Shown: positions 30,882 through 39,856, counted from the first letter of the stretch. The stretch: 64,000 nucleotides of DNA from LMUY01 sp965199165 (GCA_965199165.1 OZ240681.1:496001-560000); one strand, 5' to 3'. Made by a program: numbers and translations. Notes: generated by a model not told the origin, from the letters alone.

Positions 30882-31535
30882 ATGACGCTGAAAAGTCTTG
30901 GCTGCTTCGCAGCCGCTCTCGCCGCGATGGTTCATCCGGCGCTCTGCCAGCCCTCGCCGTTGCTGGGCGCCTGGACCTGGCTGTCGCCCGGCCAGGGCGG
31001 CATGGACCGCAACACCGTGTTGTTCCAACCCGATGGAACCTACGTCCGCGCCAGCCAACTCGTGAACGGGTCGATGCTACGCTACTGGGGAAGCTACAGC
31101 GTGACGCAACTGTCGCCGAACCAGGTCAATCTCCAGTCGCACACGCAAGGCTGGCTGCCGACCAGCCTCTGCGCGCAGGCGCCAGGCTTTCCGCCGCGTT
31201 GCAGCCCCGCTCCCCACCCGCCCGAGATGTCCTTCAACCTCGTGTTCACCTCGCCATCCACCATGCAGACGCAGGGCGTGGTCCTGTCACGCGATCCGTC
31301 ACCTTACCTGCTGCGGCAACAGGTGGCGCAGCAACAGATGATGACGGTGGCCGCACCGGTCCAGCCGAACATCCAGCAACCGGTTATGCCGACGCTGCAC
31401 CCCTACGTCACGCCAAACGGGCCGGGCAACCAGATCGCCAACGCGAACCATGCCGGCGCGCAACGCTTCATCAACGAGAACATGCGCGGTTGCTACACCG
31501 GTACGGATGGCCGGCTCTACGGCTGCCAACAGTGA
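30882..31535 (+). CDS. Unrecognised secreted protein
   Basis: A 217-residue protein with a signal peptide (LGCFAAALAAMVHPALCQ). The N-terminal part (LLGAWTWLSPGQGGMDRNTV, then FQPDGTYVRASQLVNG and a RYWGSYSV segment) resembles small beta-barrel domains seen in exported proteins of unknown function. The second half is Gln/Pro rich, ending in CYTGTDGRLYGCQQ with two cysteines. It is the last gene of the plus-strand unit that begins with the RiPP precursor. A link to the peptide, such as surface display or immunity, would be speculation. Confidence 0.7.
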   Translation: MTLKSLGCFAAALAAMVHPALCQPSPLLGAWTWLSPGQGGMDRNTVLFQPDGTYVRASQLVNGSMLRYWGSYSVTQLSPNQVNLQSHTQGWLPTSLCAQAPGFPPRCSPAPHPPEMSFNLVFTSPSTMQTQGVVLSRDPSPYLLRQQVAQQQMMTVAAPVQPNIQQPVMPTLHPYVTPNGPGNQIANANHAGAQRFINENMRGCYTGTDGRLYGCQQ

Positions 31536-31545
31536 CCGTCCGGGT

Positions 31546-31932
31546 CTACTGGATGGACGCCACGTCGATCAGAACCACGGTGTGGTGATGGCCGGTATCC
31601 TGGTGGAACAACGTCCCCGTGACGGTGACGCGCTGGTTGGGTCGAAACGCTGGCCGCCTGCCGCTGAATAGCATCTGCAGGACAGGCACGCCGCTCTCCG
31701 CCTCCTCCGACCCGTTGGCGCTCTGCACCGTGCAGACCGGCGTGTCCACCTTCAGGCCGTCATAATCCTCGCGTGCGTCCTGCTTGGGCGTCTCGCCGAA
31801 GCCAGGCGGGCCATAGGCCCGGACGTGCTGGACCGTTCCGGTCAGCGTGACACTGGCTGGTCCGTAGGGGAGGCAGGCAGCCCGGGCCATCGCGGGCAAT
31901 ACGAGAACGATGGCGAGAGCTACGCGGAGCAT
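31546..31932 (-). CDS. DUF4431-like exported protein
   Basis: A 128-residue protein with a short signal peptide (LRVALAIVLVLPAMARA). The mature part resembles DUF4431, a small OB-like beta domain: ASVTLTGTVQHVRAYGPP, then LKVDTPVCTVQ and RVTVTGTLFHQDTGHHHT. The ATG at 31932 is preceded by AAAGGAAAA on the minus strand. Longer upstream frame content overlaps the MCE gene on the other strand and is not coding. It is convergent with the preceding gene and divergent from the MCE cassette. Function is unknown. Confidence 0.72.
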   Translation of the reverse strand: MLRVALAIVLVLPAMARAACLPYGPASVTLTGTVQHVRAYGPPGFGETPKQDAREDYDGLKVDTPVCTVQSANGSEEAESGVPVLQMLFSGRRPAFRPNQRVTVTGTLFHQDTGHHHTVVLIDVASIQ

Positions 31933-32100
31933 AGGGTTTTCCTTTCGGCGAACGCCGTCCGGCCTCATCATGGCCGCTTCCGCTGCCGCAGGGAATGACG
32001 AAACCGGCGCTCGGTAGACTTCCTGGACAAGCTTTGATACCGACTTCGGCGCAGGTCCGGCGCGCACCCACTCGCGCTGTTGTCCAGGAGTGATCCGCGA

Positions 32101-33072
32101 ATGCGACCGGACCCCAGAGCGGCATTCGTGATCGGCCTGGCCACGATCCTGCTGTTCATCGCGGTGGGCGTCGCCTTCGCCATCGAACCATCCCTGTTCT
32201 CGCGCCGGGTCGCCTGGACGGCGCGGTTCGACTCCGTCACGTCGCTGGACGAAGGGGCGCCGGTGCTGGAGAACGGGTTGATCATCGGGCGCGTGGGCGC
32301 ACGCCAGTGGCGCCCCGCGACGCAGGATTTCCTTGTGGAGCTGCGCCTGGACCCGGGCTGGAGGCCCGCCGCTGGCCGATCGATGCGGATCGAGCAGACA
32401 AATCCTCTGCGCGGCGCCTATGTGTCGGAGGTGGAACAGCCGTGCGAGGGGATGCAAGCTCCACCGCCGGACGCGCCCGTGCGGATGGTCGCCACCTGCC
32501 CGCGCCTGCCCGGGCTGTTCGACATCGCCAACAGCCTGCTGGGCCGCGCCACCGCCATCACCGGGCAGGTCCAGGCCCTGCTGGGTGCCAGCGCGGGCAG
32601 CGACGACGCGCAGGCGACCCAACGTTCGCGCGTGGCGCAGGTGGCCGACAACCTGACGGCGCTCAGCCTGTCGCTGCGCACCCTGGTCGACCAGCTCGGC
32701 ACGTTGCAGCCCGAGCTGAAGCAGACGCTGGTGTCCACGCGGGAGCTGACAACGGACGCGGACCACATGGTCCGGCAGACCGGCGACATGCTGCAGCAGG
32801 TGCGTCGCGATACCCTGGCGCGGGTGAACCACACGCTGGACGGCACCGACCAGCTGATCCGCGGCAATGCGGGCACCCTCCAGGACTCGCTGGGCGACCT
32901 GCGCTACATGCTCGGCGCGTCGTCCAGTTCGGTGGTGCACCTGGCGATGCAGGCGGACGCCATCACTGCCAACCTGGCGGAGCTGACGCGGCAGTTGCGC
33001 GACAACCCGGGCGTGCTGCTGCGCGGCCGCTCCCTCGACGATCCGCCAAGGGCCCGTGCCGTCCGCCCGTGA
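32101..33072 (+). CDS. MCE/MlaD-domain lipid-transport protein
   Basis: A 323-residue protein anchored by one N-terminal helix (about 10-28). An MCE/MlaD domain follows (about 35-105): WTARFDSVTSLDEGAPVLEN and LIIGRVGARQW are typical. A long coiled-coil-like region (about 150-290) fills the rest. Such proteins form periplasmic hexamers that carry lipids between membranes, working with an MlaE permease and MlaF ATPase, both encoded downstream. ATG 32101 follows AGGAG. It overlaps the lipoprotein gene. Confidence 0.85.
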   Translation: MRPDPRAAFVIGLATILLFIAVGVAFAIEPSLFSRRVAWTARFDSVTSLDEGAPVLENGLIIGRVGARQWRPATQDFLVELRLDPGWRPAAGRSMRIEQTNPLRGAYVSEVEQPCEGMQAPPPDAPVRMVATCPRLPGLFDIANSLLGRATAITGQVQALLGASAGSDDAQATQRSRVAQVADNLTALSLSLRTLVDQLGTLQPELKQTLVSTRELTTDADHMVRQTGDMLQQVRRDTLARVNHTLDGTDQLIRGNAGTLQDSLGDLRYMLGASSSSVVHLAMQADAITANLAELTRQLRDNPGVLLRGRSLDDPPRARAVRP

Positions 33073-33727
33073 CGCAGCCCGGGTGCTGCGCGCCCTTGCC
33101 GCCCTCGTTGCGGCCAGCTGCAGCGCGCCGCCGCCCGAGCGCTACCTGCGGCTCGACGCGGTGGCCGTGGCACAGGCGACGCCGCTCCGGCCGGGCCTGC
33201 CGGGCGAGCTGCAATTGCTGCCGTTCCGCGCCCATGGGGATTTGGCGGACCGGCACCTCGTCTACCTCGACACCGGGGGCGAGGCGCGCCCCTCCGCGAC
33301 GCTGGTGTGGGAGGATGGGCCGCCCGCCGCCTTGGCAAGCGTCATCGGGCGGGTGTTGCAGGCGGACCGGGTCGCGGATGCGGTGTTGCCGCCGGACACG
33401 CGCGGGCTGGCCGCATTCTGGTTGGACGGCAGCATCGAACGGTTCGAGCTGGTGTCGGCCGGCGGGTCGACCCAGGCGGTGGTGCAAGTGCAGTTCACCT
33501 TGTTCGCCGGGACGGAACGCCGGCCTGCCCTGATCGCGCGCTACTGCCGGGCGGAGCCTGCGGCGGACCCGGCCCAGGCGTTCTCGCGGGCGGTGTCGGC
33601 GGTGGGTGCGGCGCTGGCGACGGACATCACGGCAAACGCCCCCGCGGCCCGCGATGCACACGCCACCGTCGCCCTGGTGGGTCAGCAGATCACCGCACCC
33701 ACGGCCGGGTGCGGCGATCCTGCTTAG
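33056..33727 (+). CDS. MCE-associated auxiliary lipoprotein (PqiC/ABC_trans_aux type)
   Basis: A 223-residue lipoprotein with lipobox LVAASC (Cys22) and the family pattern PERYLRLDAVAVAQ, AFWLDGSIERFELV and QFTLFAGTERRPAL. PqiC-type lipoproteins sit in the outer membrane and partner MCE complexes. The GTG start lies 17 bp inside the end of the MCE gene. The order MCE, lipoprotein, permease, ATPase supports the assignment. Confidence 0.8.
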   Translation: MPSARDAARVLRALAALVAASCSAPPPERYLRLDAVAVAQATPLRPGLPGELQLLPFRAHGDLADRHLVYLDTGGEARPSATLVWEDGPPAALASVIGRVLQADRVADAVLPPDTRGLAAFWLDGSIERFELVSAGGSTQAVVQVQFTLFAGTERRPALIARYCRAEPAADPAQAFSRAVSAVGAALATDITANAPAARDAHATVALVGQQITAPTAGCGDPA

Positions 33728-35255
33728 CCGCTTGCGTCGGGCCCGTGCGGACAACGCCGTGCTCGGGCTCGCCTGTGACGCTCGGAGCGACGAGGTCGAG
33801 GCCCTGGCGACCGGGATGCGCCTCCATCCGCGTCTCCGCCTGCACCGCACCGTCGATGCGCTGGTGGCCGACCCGGCCTTCGGCGCCACCCCGACCATCC
33901 TGGTCGCGGCCGGGATGCCAGGCACGGCCGCGGCGCAGCTGGCAGCACGCCGCGGCTCCGGCGAGCCCGGCGAGGTTCTTCTGCTGGCGGACGACCCGCT
34001 CGACGGGATCGCCGTGCGCGACGCCGATGCCGCGATGCCGGATGGCCGGCTTCGGATGCGGCCGGTCACCGCGGCCGGTATGGGCACGCGCGCCATCCTG
34101 TCCGGCCCGGCGCCGCTGGACCGCGTCCTGCGGGTGGGGCCGGCCGGCGGCGTGCCCATCCTGGTCGCCGGGCGTGCCGGGACGCTGGCGGCGCAACTCG
34201 TGCTCGACCTGCTGCGGCAGCTGCAACTGCCGGGCCTGACTGCGGAGGTCACGCTGGCGGGCACCGGCATGGACGTGCTGCTGGCCCGCATGCGGCAGGC
34301 CATGCCGGAGCTTGACCAGTGCGGCCACGTGACGGCCCAGGCGCGTGTCGCGGCAGGCGCACGCCCGGCGTTGATCTTCGCCCTCGCGGATGCACCGGAC
34401 GACGGCACGCTGCGGGCGCTCGACCCGAGCGGCCTCGCGCCGATCCTGCACCTTGCCCGACCGTCCTGGGAGGAGGTCGGCCGCGCCTTGCTCGACCCGG
34501 CGGCCGACTCCGCCGCGCGCCGGGTCCATGGCCTGCACGTGGATGAACGCCGGGCACCCGGGCTGGACCAGGAGGATCTGCCGAGCTTGCGCCCCTGGGA
34601 GACGCTGCCGGAACGCTTCCGCGAGGCCTCTCGCCTGCAAGCCGCGCAGGTGCCGCTGATGCTGCGTTGGGCGGGGGCTCGGCTGGGCCGGACCGGCGCC
34701 GCCCCGTTCACGTGGACCGCCGCCGAGCTTACCGCGCTGGCCGAGGCCGAACACGACCGATGGGCCGCCTGCATGCGGCTGGAGGGATGGCGGCACGGCG
34801 CGGAACGCGATGACGGCACGAAGCGGTCGCCCTTCCTCGTGCCGTTCGCGGCACTGGCCGCCGCGACGCGCGACCTTGACACCTTGCCGGTCCGCGCGGC
34901 CGGAGCGGCCGCGTCCCGCGACGTGGTCGTCGCCGTGGGTGGCGATGCCCAGCCCTCGCCCGGCTTCGCCCGCAGCACCGCACGCACGCTGGATGCCCTG
35001 CGTGCCCGGTTCACCGGTTGCCTGGTGTTGCGGCTGGAGGACGCGACGGTCCTCATGGCCGCACTGGCGGACGCAGCCGGGTCGGCTGGCATCCCGGTGC
35101 AGCTCGCCCTGCCGAACGAGCCCGACGGCCCGGTCCCGCCCGTGCTCGCGGCGGCAGAGCGCGTGGCGGTCGGCGCTGCCCGGCGACACCTGCCCGGCGT
35201 CACCCAGCGGCTGCGGATGTCCGCGGATGGCCAGCTGTCCGATAGCTCGTGCTGA
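33654..35255 (+). CDS. RyR-domain protein inside the MCE cassette
   Basis: About 533 residues; the start is uncertain. ATG 33654 overlaps the lipoprotein gene, while TTG 33732 or GTG 33759 would remove the overlap, and none has a good ribosome-binding site. The N-terminal half contains Rossmann-like stretches (AILLSRLRRARADNAVLGL, GVPILVAGRAGTLAAQLV), recalling TrkA-N-like nucleotide-binding domains. Near residue 363 is a RyR motif: LAEAEHDRWAACMRLEGW followed by HGAERDDG and the PFLVPFAAL end. In prokaryotes RyR domains are proposed to bind nucleotide-derived second messengers. Its position between MCE lipoprotein and permease genes is unusual. I infer a regulatory input to lipid transport. 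Confidence 0.68.
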   Translation: MHTPPSPWWVSRSPHPRPGAAILLSRLRRARADNAVLGLACDARSDEVEALATGMRLHPRLRLHRTVDALVADPAFGATPTILVAAGMPGTAAAQLAARRGSGEPGEVLLLADDPLDGIAVRDADAAMPDGRLRMRPVTAAGMGTRAILSGPAPLDRVLRVGPAGGVPILVAGRAGTLAAQLVLDLLRQLQLPGLTAEVTLAGTGMDVLLARMRQAMPELDQCGHVTAQARVAAGARPALIFALADAPDDGTLRALDPSGLAPILHLARPSWEEVGRALLDPAADSAARRVHGLHVDERRAPGLDQEDLPSLRPWETLPERFREASRLQAAQVPLMLRWAGARLGRTGAAPFTWTAAELTALAEAEHDRWAACMRLEGWRHGAERDDGTKRSPFLVPFAALAAATRDLDTLPVRAAGAAASRDVVVAVGGDAQPSPGFARSTARTLDALRARFTGCLVLRLEDATVLMAALADAAGSAGIPVQLALPNEPDGPVPPVLAAAERVAVGAARRHLPGVTQRLRMSADGQLSDSSC

Positions 35256-36046
35256 GTGCCACGGCGCTGCTGGGGCGGACGGCCGTGCTGCTCGTGTGGC
35301 ACGGCGTGGGAGCGATCGGCACCGCCCTGCTGCTGCTCGCCGACACCGGCGCCGTGCTGGCGCGGATGCTCGCGCGGTCCGACCGGTTCGAGCGCCGCCA
35401 GATCGTGGACGCAATCGGCCGTGCCACCGTGCTGCCCCTGCCGCTGACGGGGGCACTGGCCGCCGTGCTGGGCGTGATCTTCGCCCTCGCCGTAGGCTAC
35501 GCCTTCGCGATCGTGCAGTTGGAGGAGGTGCTGCTCGGCGTGCTGCGGCAAAGCCTGGTGCGCCAGGCCGTGCCCCTGCTGGTCGGGCTGATCGTGCTGG
35601 GCCAGGCGGGCCTGGGGCTGGCCGCGCGGCTGGCGGGCCTGCAGGCGGATGGCGAGGGCGACACCCTGCGCAGCCTGGGCATCGCCCCCACCCACTGGGT
35701 GCTGCCCGGCGCGCTGCTGGAGTTCATCGTCATGGCGGCCGTGCAGTTCGCCTTCGCCACCGCGGTCAGCCAGCTGGCCGCAGCGCTGGTCCTGCTGGCG
35801 GATTACGGCATCCCGCCAGGGCATTATGCCGACGCGCTGGCCAACTCGGCCGCCCGCGCGGATATCTGGAGCGGCCTGGCCCGCAGCGAGGCGGCGGCGC
35901 TGCTGGCCTGGCTGGTGGCGGCGACGGCGGGGGTGAACGCGCTGCCGGGGCCGGAGCGGGGCACGCCGGCGGTGCGGACCACCTTCCTGCTGACCTTGCT
36001 CGGCATCCTGGTGATCGCGGCCCTGTTCACCTCGCTCGGCGCATGA
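35249..36046 (+). CDS. MlaE-type permease of the MCE system
   Basis: A 265-residue membrane protein with about five or six helices and the MlaE/YrbE pattern, including RQSLVRQAVPLLVGLIVLGQ and GDTLRSLGIAPTHWVLPG. It partners MCE proteins in the inner membrane. It is quite divergent from canonical MlaE and lacks the usual long N-terminal segment. GTG 35249 overlaps the RyR gene's stop, and the gene overlaps the ATPase gene by 4 bp. Confidence 0.82.
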   Translation: MLSATALLGRTAVLLVWHGVGAIGTALLLLADTGAVLARMLARSDRFERRQIVDAIGRATVLPLPLTGALAAVLGVIFALAVGYAFAIVQLEEVLLGVLRQSLVRQAVPLLVGLIVLGQAGLGLAARLAGLQADGEGDTLRSLGIAPTHWVLPGALLEFIVMAAVQFAFATAVSQLAAALVLLADYGIPPGHYADALANSAARADIWSGLARSEAAALLAWLVAATAGVNALPGPERGTPAVRTTFLLTLLGILVIAALFTSLGA

Positions 36047-36720
36047 CGGAGCCGGTGCTGAGCGCGGAGGGCCTGGTGGTGGAGCGCGCCGGGCGGCGGG
36101 TGCTGGATGGCCTGTCCTGCGTCCTGCGCCGGGGCGCCATCATGGTCGTGTCGGGGTCGAACGGCTCGGGCAAGTCGACCCTGGTCCGTGCGCTCGGCGG
36201 CCTGCTGCCGTTGCGCGCCGGGCAGTTGCACCGTGCGCCCGGCACGCGCCCCCCGGCCATCCTGTTCGACGAAGGCGGCGTGGTGCGGGGGCTGACGGTC
36301 GCGGAGGCCATAGCCTTGCCGCTGGTGCGGGCCGGCACGCCGGGCAAGCGGGTGGAGGAGCGGGTGGCCTGGGCCCTGGCGCGGTTCGACCTCGTCGGGA
36401 TGGAGCGGCTTGCCTCCGAGCAGTTGTCGCGCGGCCAGGCGGTGCGCATGCAGCTTGCCCGCGCCACGCTGATCCAGCCGGACATCCTGCTGTGCGACGG
36501 CCCGCTTGACCAGACCGAGCCGGCTGCCGCGGCGGAGATCGGGCGGCTGCTGCTGCGGACGGCCGCATCCGGCGCGGCCCTGCTGATCACCACCAACATC
36601 CCGGAGCGCTTCGACGGGTTCGCCGGGCCGGCCTGGCGCATCGAGCATGGCCGCCTGCATGAAACGGGTGCCGATGGCGGATCGACAGCGCGGTCGCCAG
36701 CCGGCACTCTGCCGCCATGA
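36043..36720 (+). CDS. MlaF-like ABC ATPase with degenerate catalytic motifs
   Basis: A 225-residue ABC nucleotide-binding protein. Walker A GSNGSGKST is intact and the signature is LSRGQAVRMQLARA (Gly to Arg). Where Walker B normally ends in Asp-Glu, it reads ILLCDGPLDQTEP, with Gly replacing the catalytic Glu. The H-loop His is missing (LLITTNIPERF), and the Q-loop Gln place reads ILFDEGG. ATP binding is likely, but hydrolysis should be slow or absent unless residues are supplied elsewhere. ATG 36043 overlaps the permease stop. The following gene overlaps by 4 bp. Confidence 0.85.
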   Translation: MTEPVLSAEGLVVERAGRRVLDGLSCVLRRGAIMVVSGSNGSGKSTLVRALGGLLPLRAGQLHRAPGTRPPAILFDEGGVVRGLTVAEAIALPLVRAGTPGKRVEERVAWALARFDLVGMERLASEQLSRGQAVRMQLARATLIQPDILLCDGPLDQTEPAAAAEIGRLLLRTAASGAALLITTNIPERFDGFAGPAWRIEHGRLHETGADGGSTARSPAGTLPP

Positions 36721-37220
36721 GAACGATGGCTTATGCCGCGTGTGCCCTGGTCATGCTCGGCAGCGGGCCGGTCCAGGCGCAGGACGCAGGCAGTGCGGAG
36801 GCGTTCATCCGCCAGCTCTATGCCCGGTATGCCACCGACCAGGCGTTCTCCCCCTTCGCCGACCTGCCGACGGTGCGGGCGATCGCAACGCCCGAACTGG
36901 CGCAACTGGTGCTGCGCGACCAGGCTGCGAGTGCGGCCGCGCATGACGAAGGCGGGCTGGAGGCGGACCCGGTATGCGGCTGCCAGGATTCGGGCGGCAT
37001 GCGGGTCAACGGCGTGGCCGTGGCGGCCGCGGCGGCTGGCCAGGCCACGGCGACGGCCACCCTGCAGTTCGGGCCGGACCGCGTCATCCGGCGGTTCTCG
37101 CTCCGCGCGATAGGGACGGAGTGGCGGATCGACGACATCACGGACGGCAACGGCCGCAACGGCGTTCGCGCTGCGCTGACCCGCTCGCTTGCAGAAATGC
37201 AGCGGCGGCACCGGCACTGA
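36717..37220 (+). CDS. DUF3828-like exported protein
   Basis: A 167-residue protein with a signal peptide (MAYAACALVMLGSGPVQAQ). The mature part has a helical start (AEAFIRQLYARYATDQAFSP) and a beta-rich end (RFSLRAIGTEWRIDDITDG), matching the NTF2-like DUF3828 pattern. It contains a close cysteine pair in VCGCQDSGG. Function is unknown. It overlaps the ATPase gene by 4 bp, so it is probably co-transcribed with the MCE cassette. Confidence 0.72.
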   Translation: MRTMAYAACALVMLGSGPVQAQDAGSAEAFIRQLYARYATDQAFSPFADLPTVRAIATPELAQLVLRDQAASAAAHDEGGLEADPVCGCQDSGGMRVNGVAVAAAAAGQATATATLQFGPDRVIRRFSLRAIGTEWRIDDITDGNGRNGVRAALTRSLAEMQRRHRH

Positions 37221-37231
37221 TCGCTCCGCCC

Positions 37232-38140
37232 GTGCCGCCGGAGGACCGCAGCTGGGCGGCCCGGGCAACCGCGTTGAAGCGGGAGGCGCCGGCGCAATGG
37301 GCGGTCCTCTTCGCGATCTTCGCAGCCCTGGCGATGCTGGCCGGCTGGGTCGCGGTGCTGATCCCGGCGGGCGGCAACGTCCGGCTCAACCCACTGTTCT
37401 GGCTGCTGGCCGCACCGCTGATGCCGTGGCTGTGGGCCGTGCAGTCCTTCGCCGCCTGGGCCGTCAAGACGCTTTGGCTGGCGCTGCTCCTGGCACCCGC
37501 GTTGTCGCTGCTGGCGTTGCTCGTGGCACCACACGTCCAGGGCGCCGCGCTGCTGGACGGCGACAGCGCCTCCCTCGCCACGCCGCTGGCCATGCTGGTC
37601 ATCCTGGGCTTGACCACCACGCTGTCACTCGGCGGGCTGGCGGCACTTCGGCGGTCCAGCCTGCCCGGCCGTGTGCGGCCCGTGACCTACATCGCGCCCG
37701 GCACGCCGGTCCCGGGTTTCACCCCGCTACCGCCCGAGGCACGCTCGATGCTGATGCTCGGCTCGCTGCCGTTCAGCGGAACGCTGATGAACGGGATGAT
37801 GTTCGCCATCGTGGCCAGCCTGGACCCGGTCGGTCCGGCCGGCGTGGTGTGGCCGGCCACCCTGGTGGGCGTGGCCACGCTGACGGTGGGGACGCTGGTG
37901 TTCCGCGGCGGCTTCCGCCTGGCGCGCCGCCGACCGGGTGCAGCGACCGACCTTCGCCGCGGTTGGCTGCTGGGTATGGCCAGCGCCGCGATGGCAGTGC
38001 CCGCCCTCTGGGCGTGGCCGACGCTGCTGACGGCCAAGCTGGCGTTCAGCGGCTTCATGGTCCCGATCGCCCTCGCCGCCGCCTGGTGTGGCCGCCGCGC
38101 ACTGCAGGCTCTGCCTGAGATCACGCAGGCCGGCGACTGA
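37232..38140 (+). CDS. Unrecognised multi-pass membrane protein
   Basis: About 302 residues with eight or so hydrophobic helices (for example WAVLFAIFAALAMLAGWVAV and TLWLALLLAPALSLLALLVA). No family is recognised and no charged catalytic motif is apparent. I place the start at GTG 37232, just after the previous stop; TTG 37274 is also possible and neither has a clear ribosome-binding site. It closes the plus-strand MCE unit and meets the next gene head on. Confidence 0.6.
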   Translation: MPPEDRSWAARATALKREAPAQWAVLFAIFAALAMLAGWVAVLIPAGGNVRLNPLFWLLAAPLMPWLWAVQSFAAWAVKTLWLALLLAPALSLLALLVAPHVQGAALLDGDSASLATPLAMLVILGLTTTLSLGGLAALRRSSLPGRVRPVTYIAPGTPVPGFTPLPPEARSMLMLGSLPFSGTLMNGMMFAIVASLDPVGPAGVVWPATLVGVATLTVGTLVFRGGFRLARRRPGAATDLRRGWLLGMASAAMAVPALWAWPTLLTAKLAFSGFMVPIALAAAWCGRRALQALPEITQAGD

Positions 38141-38153
38141 CTGCCGCGCCGGG

Positions 38154-38792
38154 TCAGGGTGCTCGGGTCGTCGTGGGCCAATGCTCCGCCACCAGGTCGG
38201 CGGCCTGCAGCCATCCCGTCACGGGTTTGTTGCCGCCGAGGTAGCGAACCTGCACCCAGCCCGGTTGCCGCGCCAGCACGGCGACGGCGTCGAACGCGAC
38301 CAGGTAGGGCACGTGCCGCGTGTCGGCGGCGGGCGCTGCGTGCAGGACGGCCCGGCGCGCATGCACCAGCGCCACGCCGATCCAATCGGCGCCCGGTTGG
38401 AAGAACGAGAGGTCAAAGTCCGACCGGGCCATGCCGCCCACGGCCATGCCGCAGCCATCCTGGTCCTGCTGCAACCGGAGGGTGGCAGACCCCTGCGCCA
38501 GGGTGAGCTGCCCGGGAACGACCTCGGAGTCCCCCGGCGTCCAGGTCTGGATCGCGGCCTTGCCGTCGCGGATGTGACCGCGCAGCAGGAACGCACAGCT
38601 GAACTGCGGCGCATCGTCCGTGCCGTTGCCGCGCCGGGTGCTGGTGTAGGCGCCCTCGACGCGGTCGCCCTGCACGTCGAGCAGCAGGCCGTCATACAGG
38701 CCGGACAACGTGGCTGCCATGGCCGGGGCGGCGGCGAGCAAGGCGGCGGCCAAGCACAACACCATCGGCCACGGGCGTGCAGCCCGCGTCAT
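38154..38792 (-). CDS. Exported protein with SH3-like C-terminus
   Basis: A 212-residue protein with a signal peptide (PMVLCLAAALLAAAPAMAA). The middle has two cysteines (FSCAFLLRG, DGCGMAVGG). The end resembles a bacterial SH3 fold: VAFDAVAVLARQPGWVQVRY then a GGNKPVTGWLQAADL segment. Such domains often bind cell wall. Its start overlaps the DNA ligase stop by 4 bp, which is odd company for a secreted protein. Confidence 0.68.
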   Translation of the reverse strand: MTRAARPWPMVLCLAAALLAAAPAMAATLSGLYDGLLLDVQGDRVEGAYTSTRRGNGTDDAPQFSCAFLLRGHIRDGKAAIQTWTPGDSEVVPGQLTLAQGSATLRLQQDQDGCGMAVGGMARSDFDLSFFQPGADWIGVALVHARRAVLHAAPAADTRHVPYLVAFDAVAVLARQPGWVQVRYLGGNKPVTGWLQAADLVAEHWPTTTRAP

Positions 38793-39856
38793 AGGATCGC
38801 CTGGACGAGCTTGCCGGGCCGGAGGCTCTCGCCGAGTTGCTCCCGCGTGCATTGGCGCGGCGCCTTGTCCGGCCGCCAGCGCAGCAGCATGGTCCCGTGC
38901 CGGAACTTGCCGTCGGTGACCTGATCGTAGCTCACCTCGACCACCAGCTCCGTCTGCAGCCTTTCCCAACCGGCGGACTGCGCCGTCGCCCAGCGGCTTG
39001 GCCCGCCCGGCGCGTCTCCAGTGAAGCCAGGGCCGCCTCGCAACGCCTCCAATCGGGAGGTCAACGCCGGGCGCTCGGCGTTGCCGATGGCGGAGGTGAA
39101 GCCGACATGGTCCAGCCTGCCCTCGGCGTCATACAGCCCGAGCAGCAACGACCCGACCTGGCGCGTGTCCTTGGCGTAGCGGAAGCCGCCCACCACGCAG
39201 TCGGCGGTGCGGTGCGTCTTGACCTTCAGCATGGCCCGTTTGCCGGGGGCGTAGGCCTGGTCCACGCGTTTGGCGATGACGCCGTCCAGCGCACCTCCTG
39301 CCCGCTCCAGCCATCGCCCGGCCTCGTCTCGGTTGGCCGTGACCGGGGACAGGCGCACCCGGTCCGCCCGGGTGAAGCCAGCCATCACACGCTCGAGCGC
39401 CGCGCGCCGGGTTGGCAGCACGGCACTTACCAGCGACCCCGTTTGGCCCGATGCCAGGCAGTCGAACAGCACCAGCAGTGCCGGCGTCTCGGCGGCGAGT
39501 TTGCGGATGCGGCTTTCGGCGGGGTGCACCCTGTCCTGCAATGCCGCGAAGGACAGGGTGTCGCCGGCGGGCACCATCAACTCGCCATCCAGCACGAAGT
39601 CATCGGCACGGGCTTGCAGCAGCGCCTCCACCATCTCGGGGAAATAGCGGCCCAGCGGCTTGCCGGATTTGGCCCGCAGCTCGACCGCGCCTCCTGCCTT
39701 GAACGCGAGGCAGCGGAAGCCATCCCACTTGGGCTCGAACTGCCATTGTGGCCCGTCGGGCAACGCGTCGACGGTCTTGGCCTCCATCGGCTCGGTATCG
39801 AGCCCGAGCAGGAACCCGTTTGCACCCGCGTTCCGGGCGTCATTGCCTGCCGGCAT
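38789..39856 (-). CDS. ATP-dependent DNA ligase (LigC-like)
   Basis: A 355-residue ligase with adenylation and OB domains only. Motif I is QFEPKWDGFRCLAF with Lys43 as the AMP-accepting residue; others are FVLDGELMVP (motif III region), LDGVIAKRVDQAY (motif IV) and AMLKVKTHRTADCVV (motif V). The C-terminal OB part ends with VVEVSYDQVTDGKFRHG. LigC enzymes seal nicks in repair and are usually encoded near Ku or LigD genes; neither is here. ATG 39856 overlaps the upstream immunity-like gene by 17 bp; Met24 would be an alternative start. Confidence 0.9.
   Translation of the reverse strand: MPAGNDARNAGANGFLLGLDTEPMEAKTVDALPDGPQWQFEPKWDGFRCLAFKAGGAVELRAKSGKPLGRYFPEMVEALLQARADDFVLDGELMVPAGDTLSFAALQDRVHPAESRIRKLAAETPALLVLFDCLASGQTGSLVSAVLPTRRAALERVMAGFTRADRVRLSPVTANRDEAGRWLERAGGALDGVIAKRVDQAYAPGKRAMLKVKTHRTADCVVGGFRYAKDTRQVGSLLLGLYDAEGRLDHVGFTSAIGNAERPALTSRLEALRGGPGFTGDAPGGPSRWATAQSAGWERLQTELVVEVSYDQVTDGKFRHGTMLLRWRPDKAPRQCTREQLGESLRPGKLVQAIL

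Noticed and set aside
32963..35824. A 953-codon antisense frame across the MCE cassette
   Set aside because: Low-complexity Arg/Ser/Ala-rich shadow of four well-supported plus-strand genes.
36043..36720. MlaF-like ATPase as a pseudogene
   Set aside because: The frame is intact, start and stop overlap neighbours as in the rest of the operon, and Walker A is preserved. The changes look like functional divergence, not decay.
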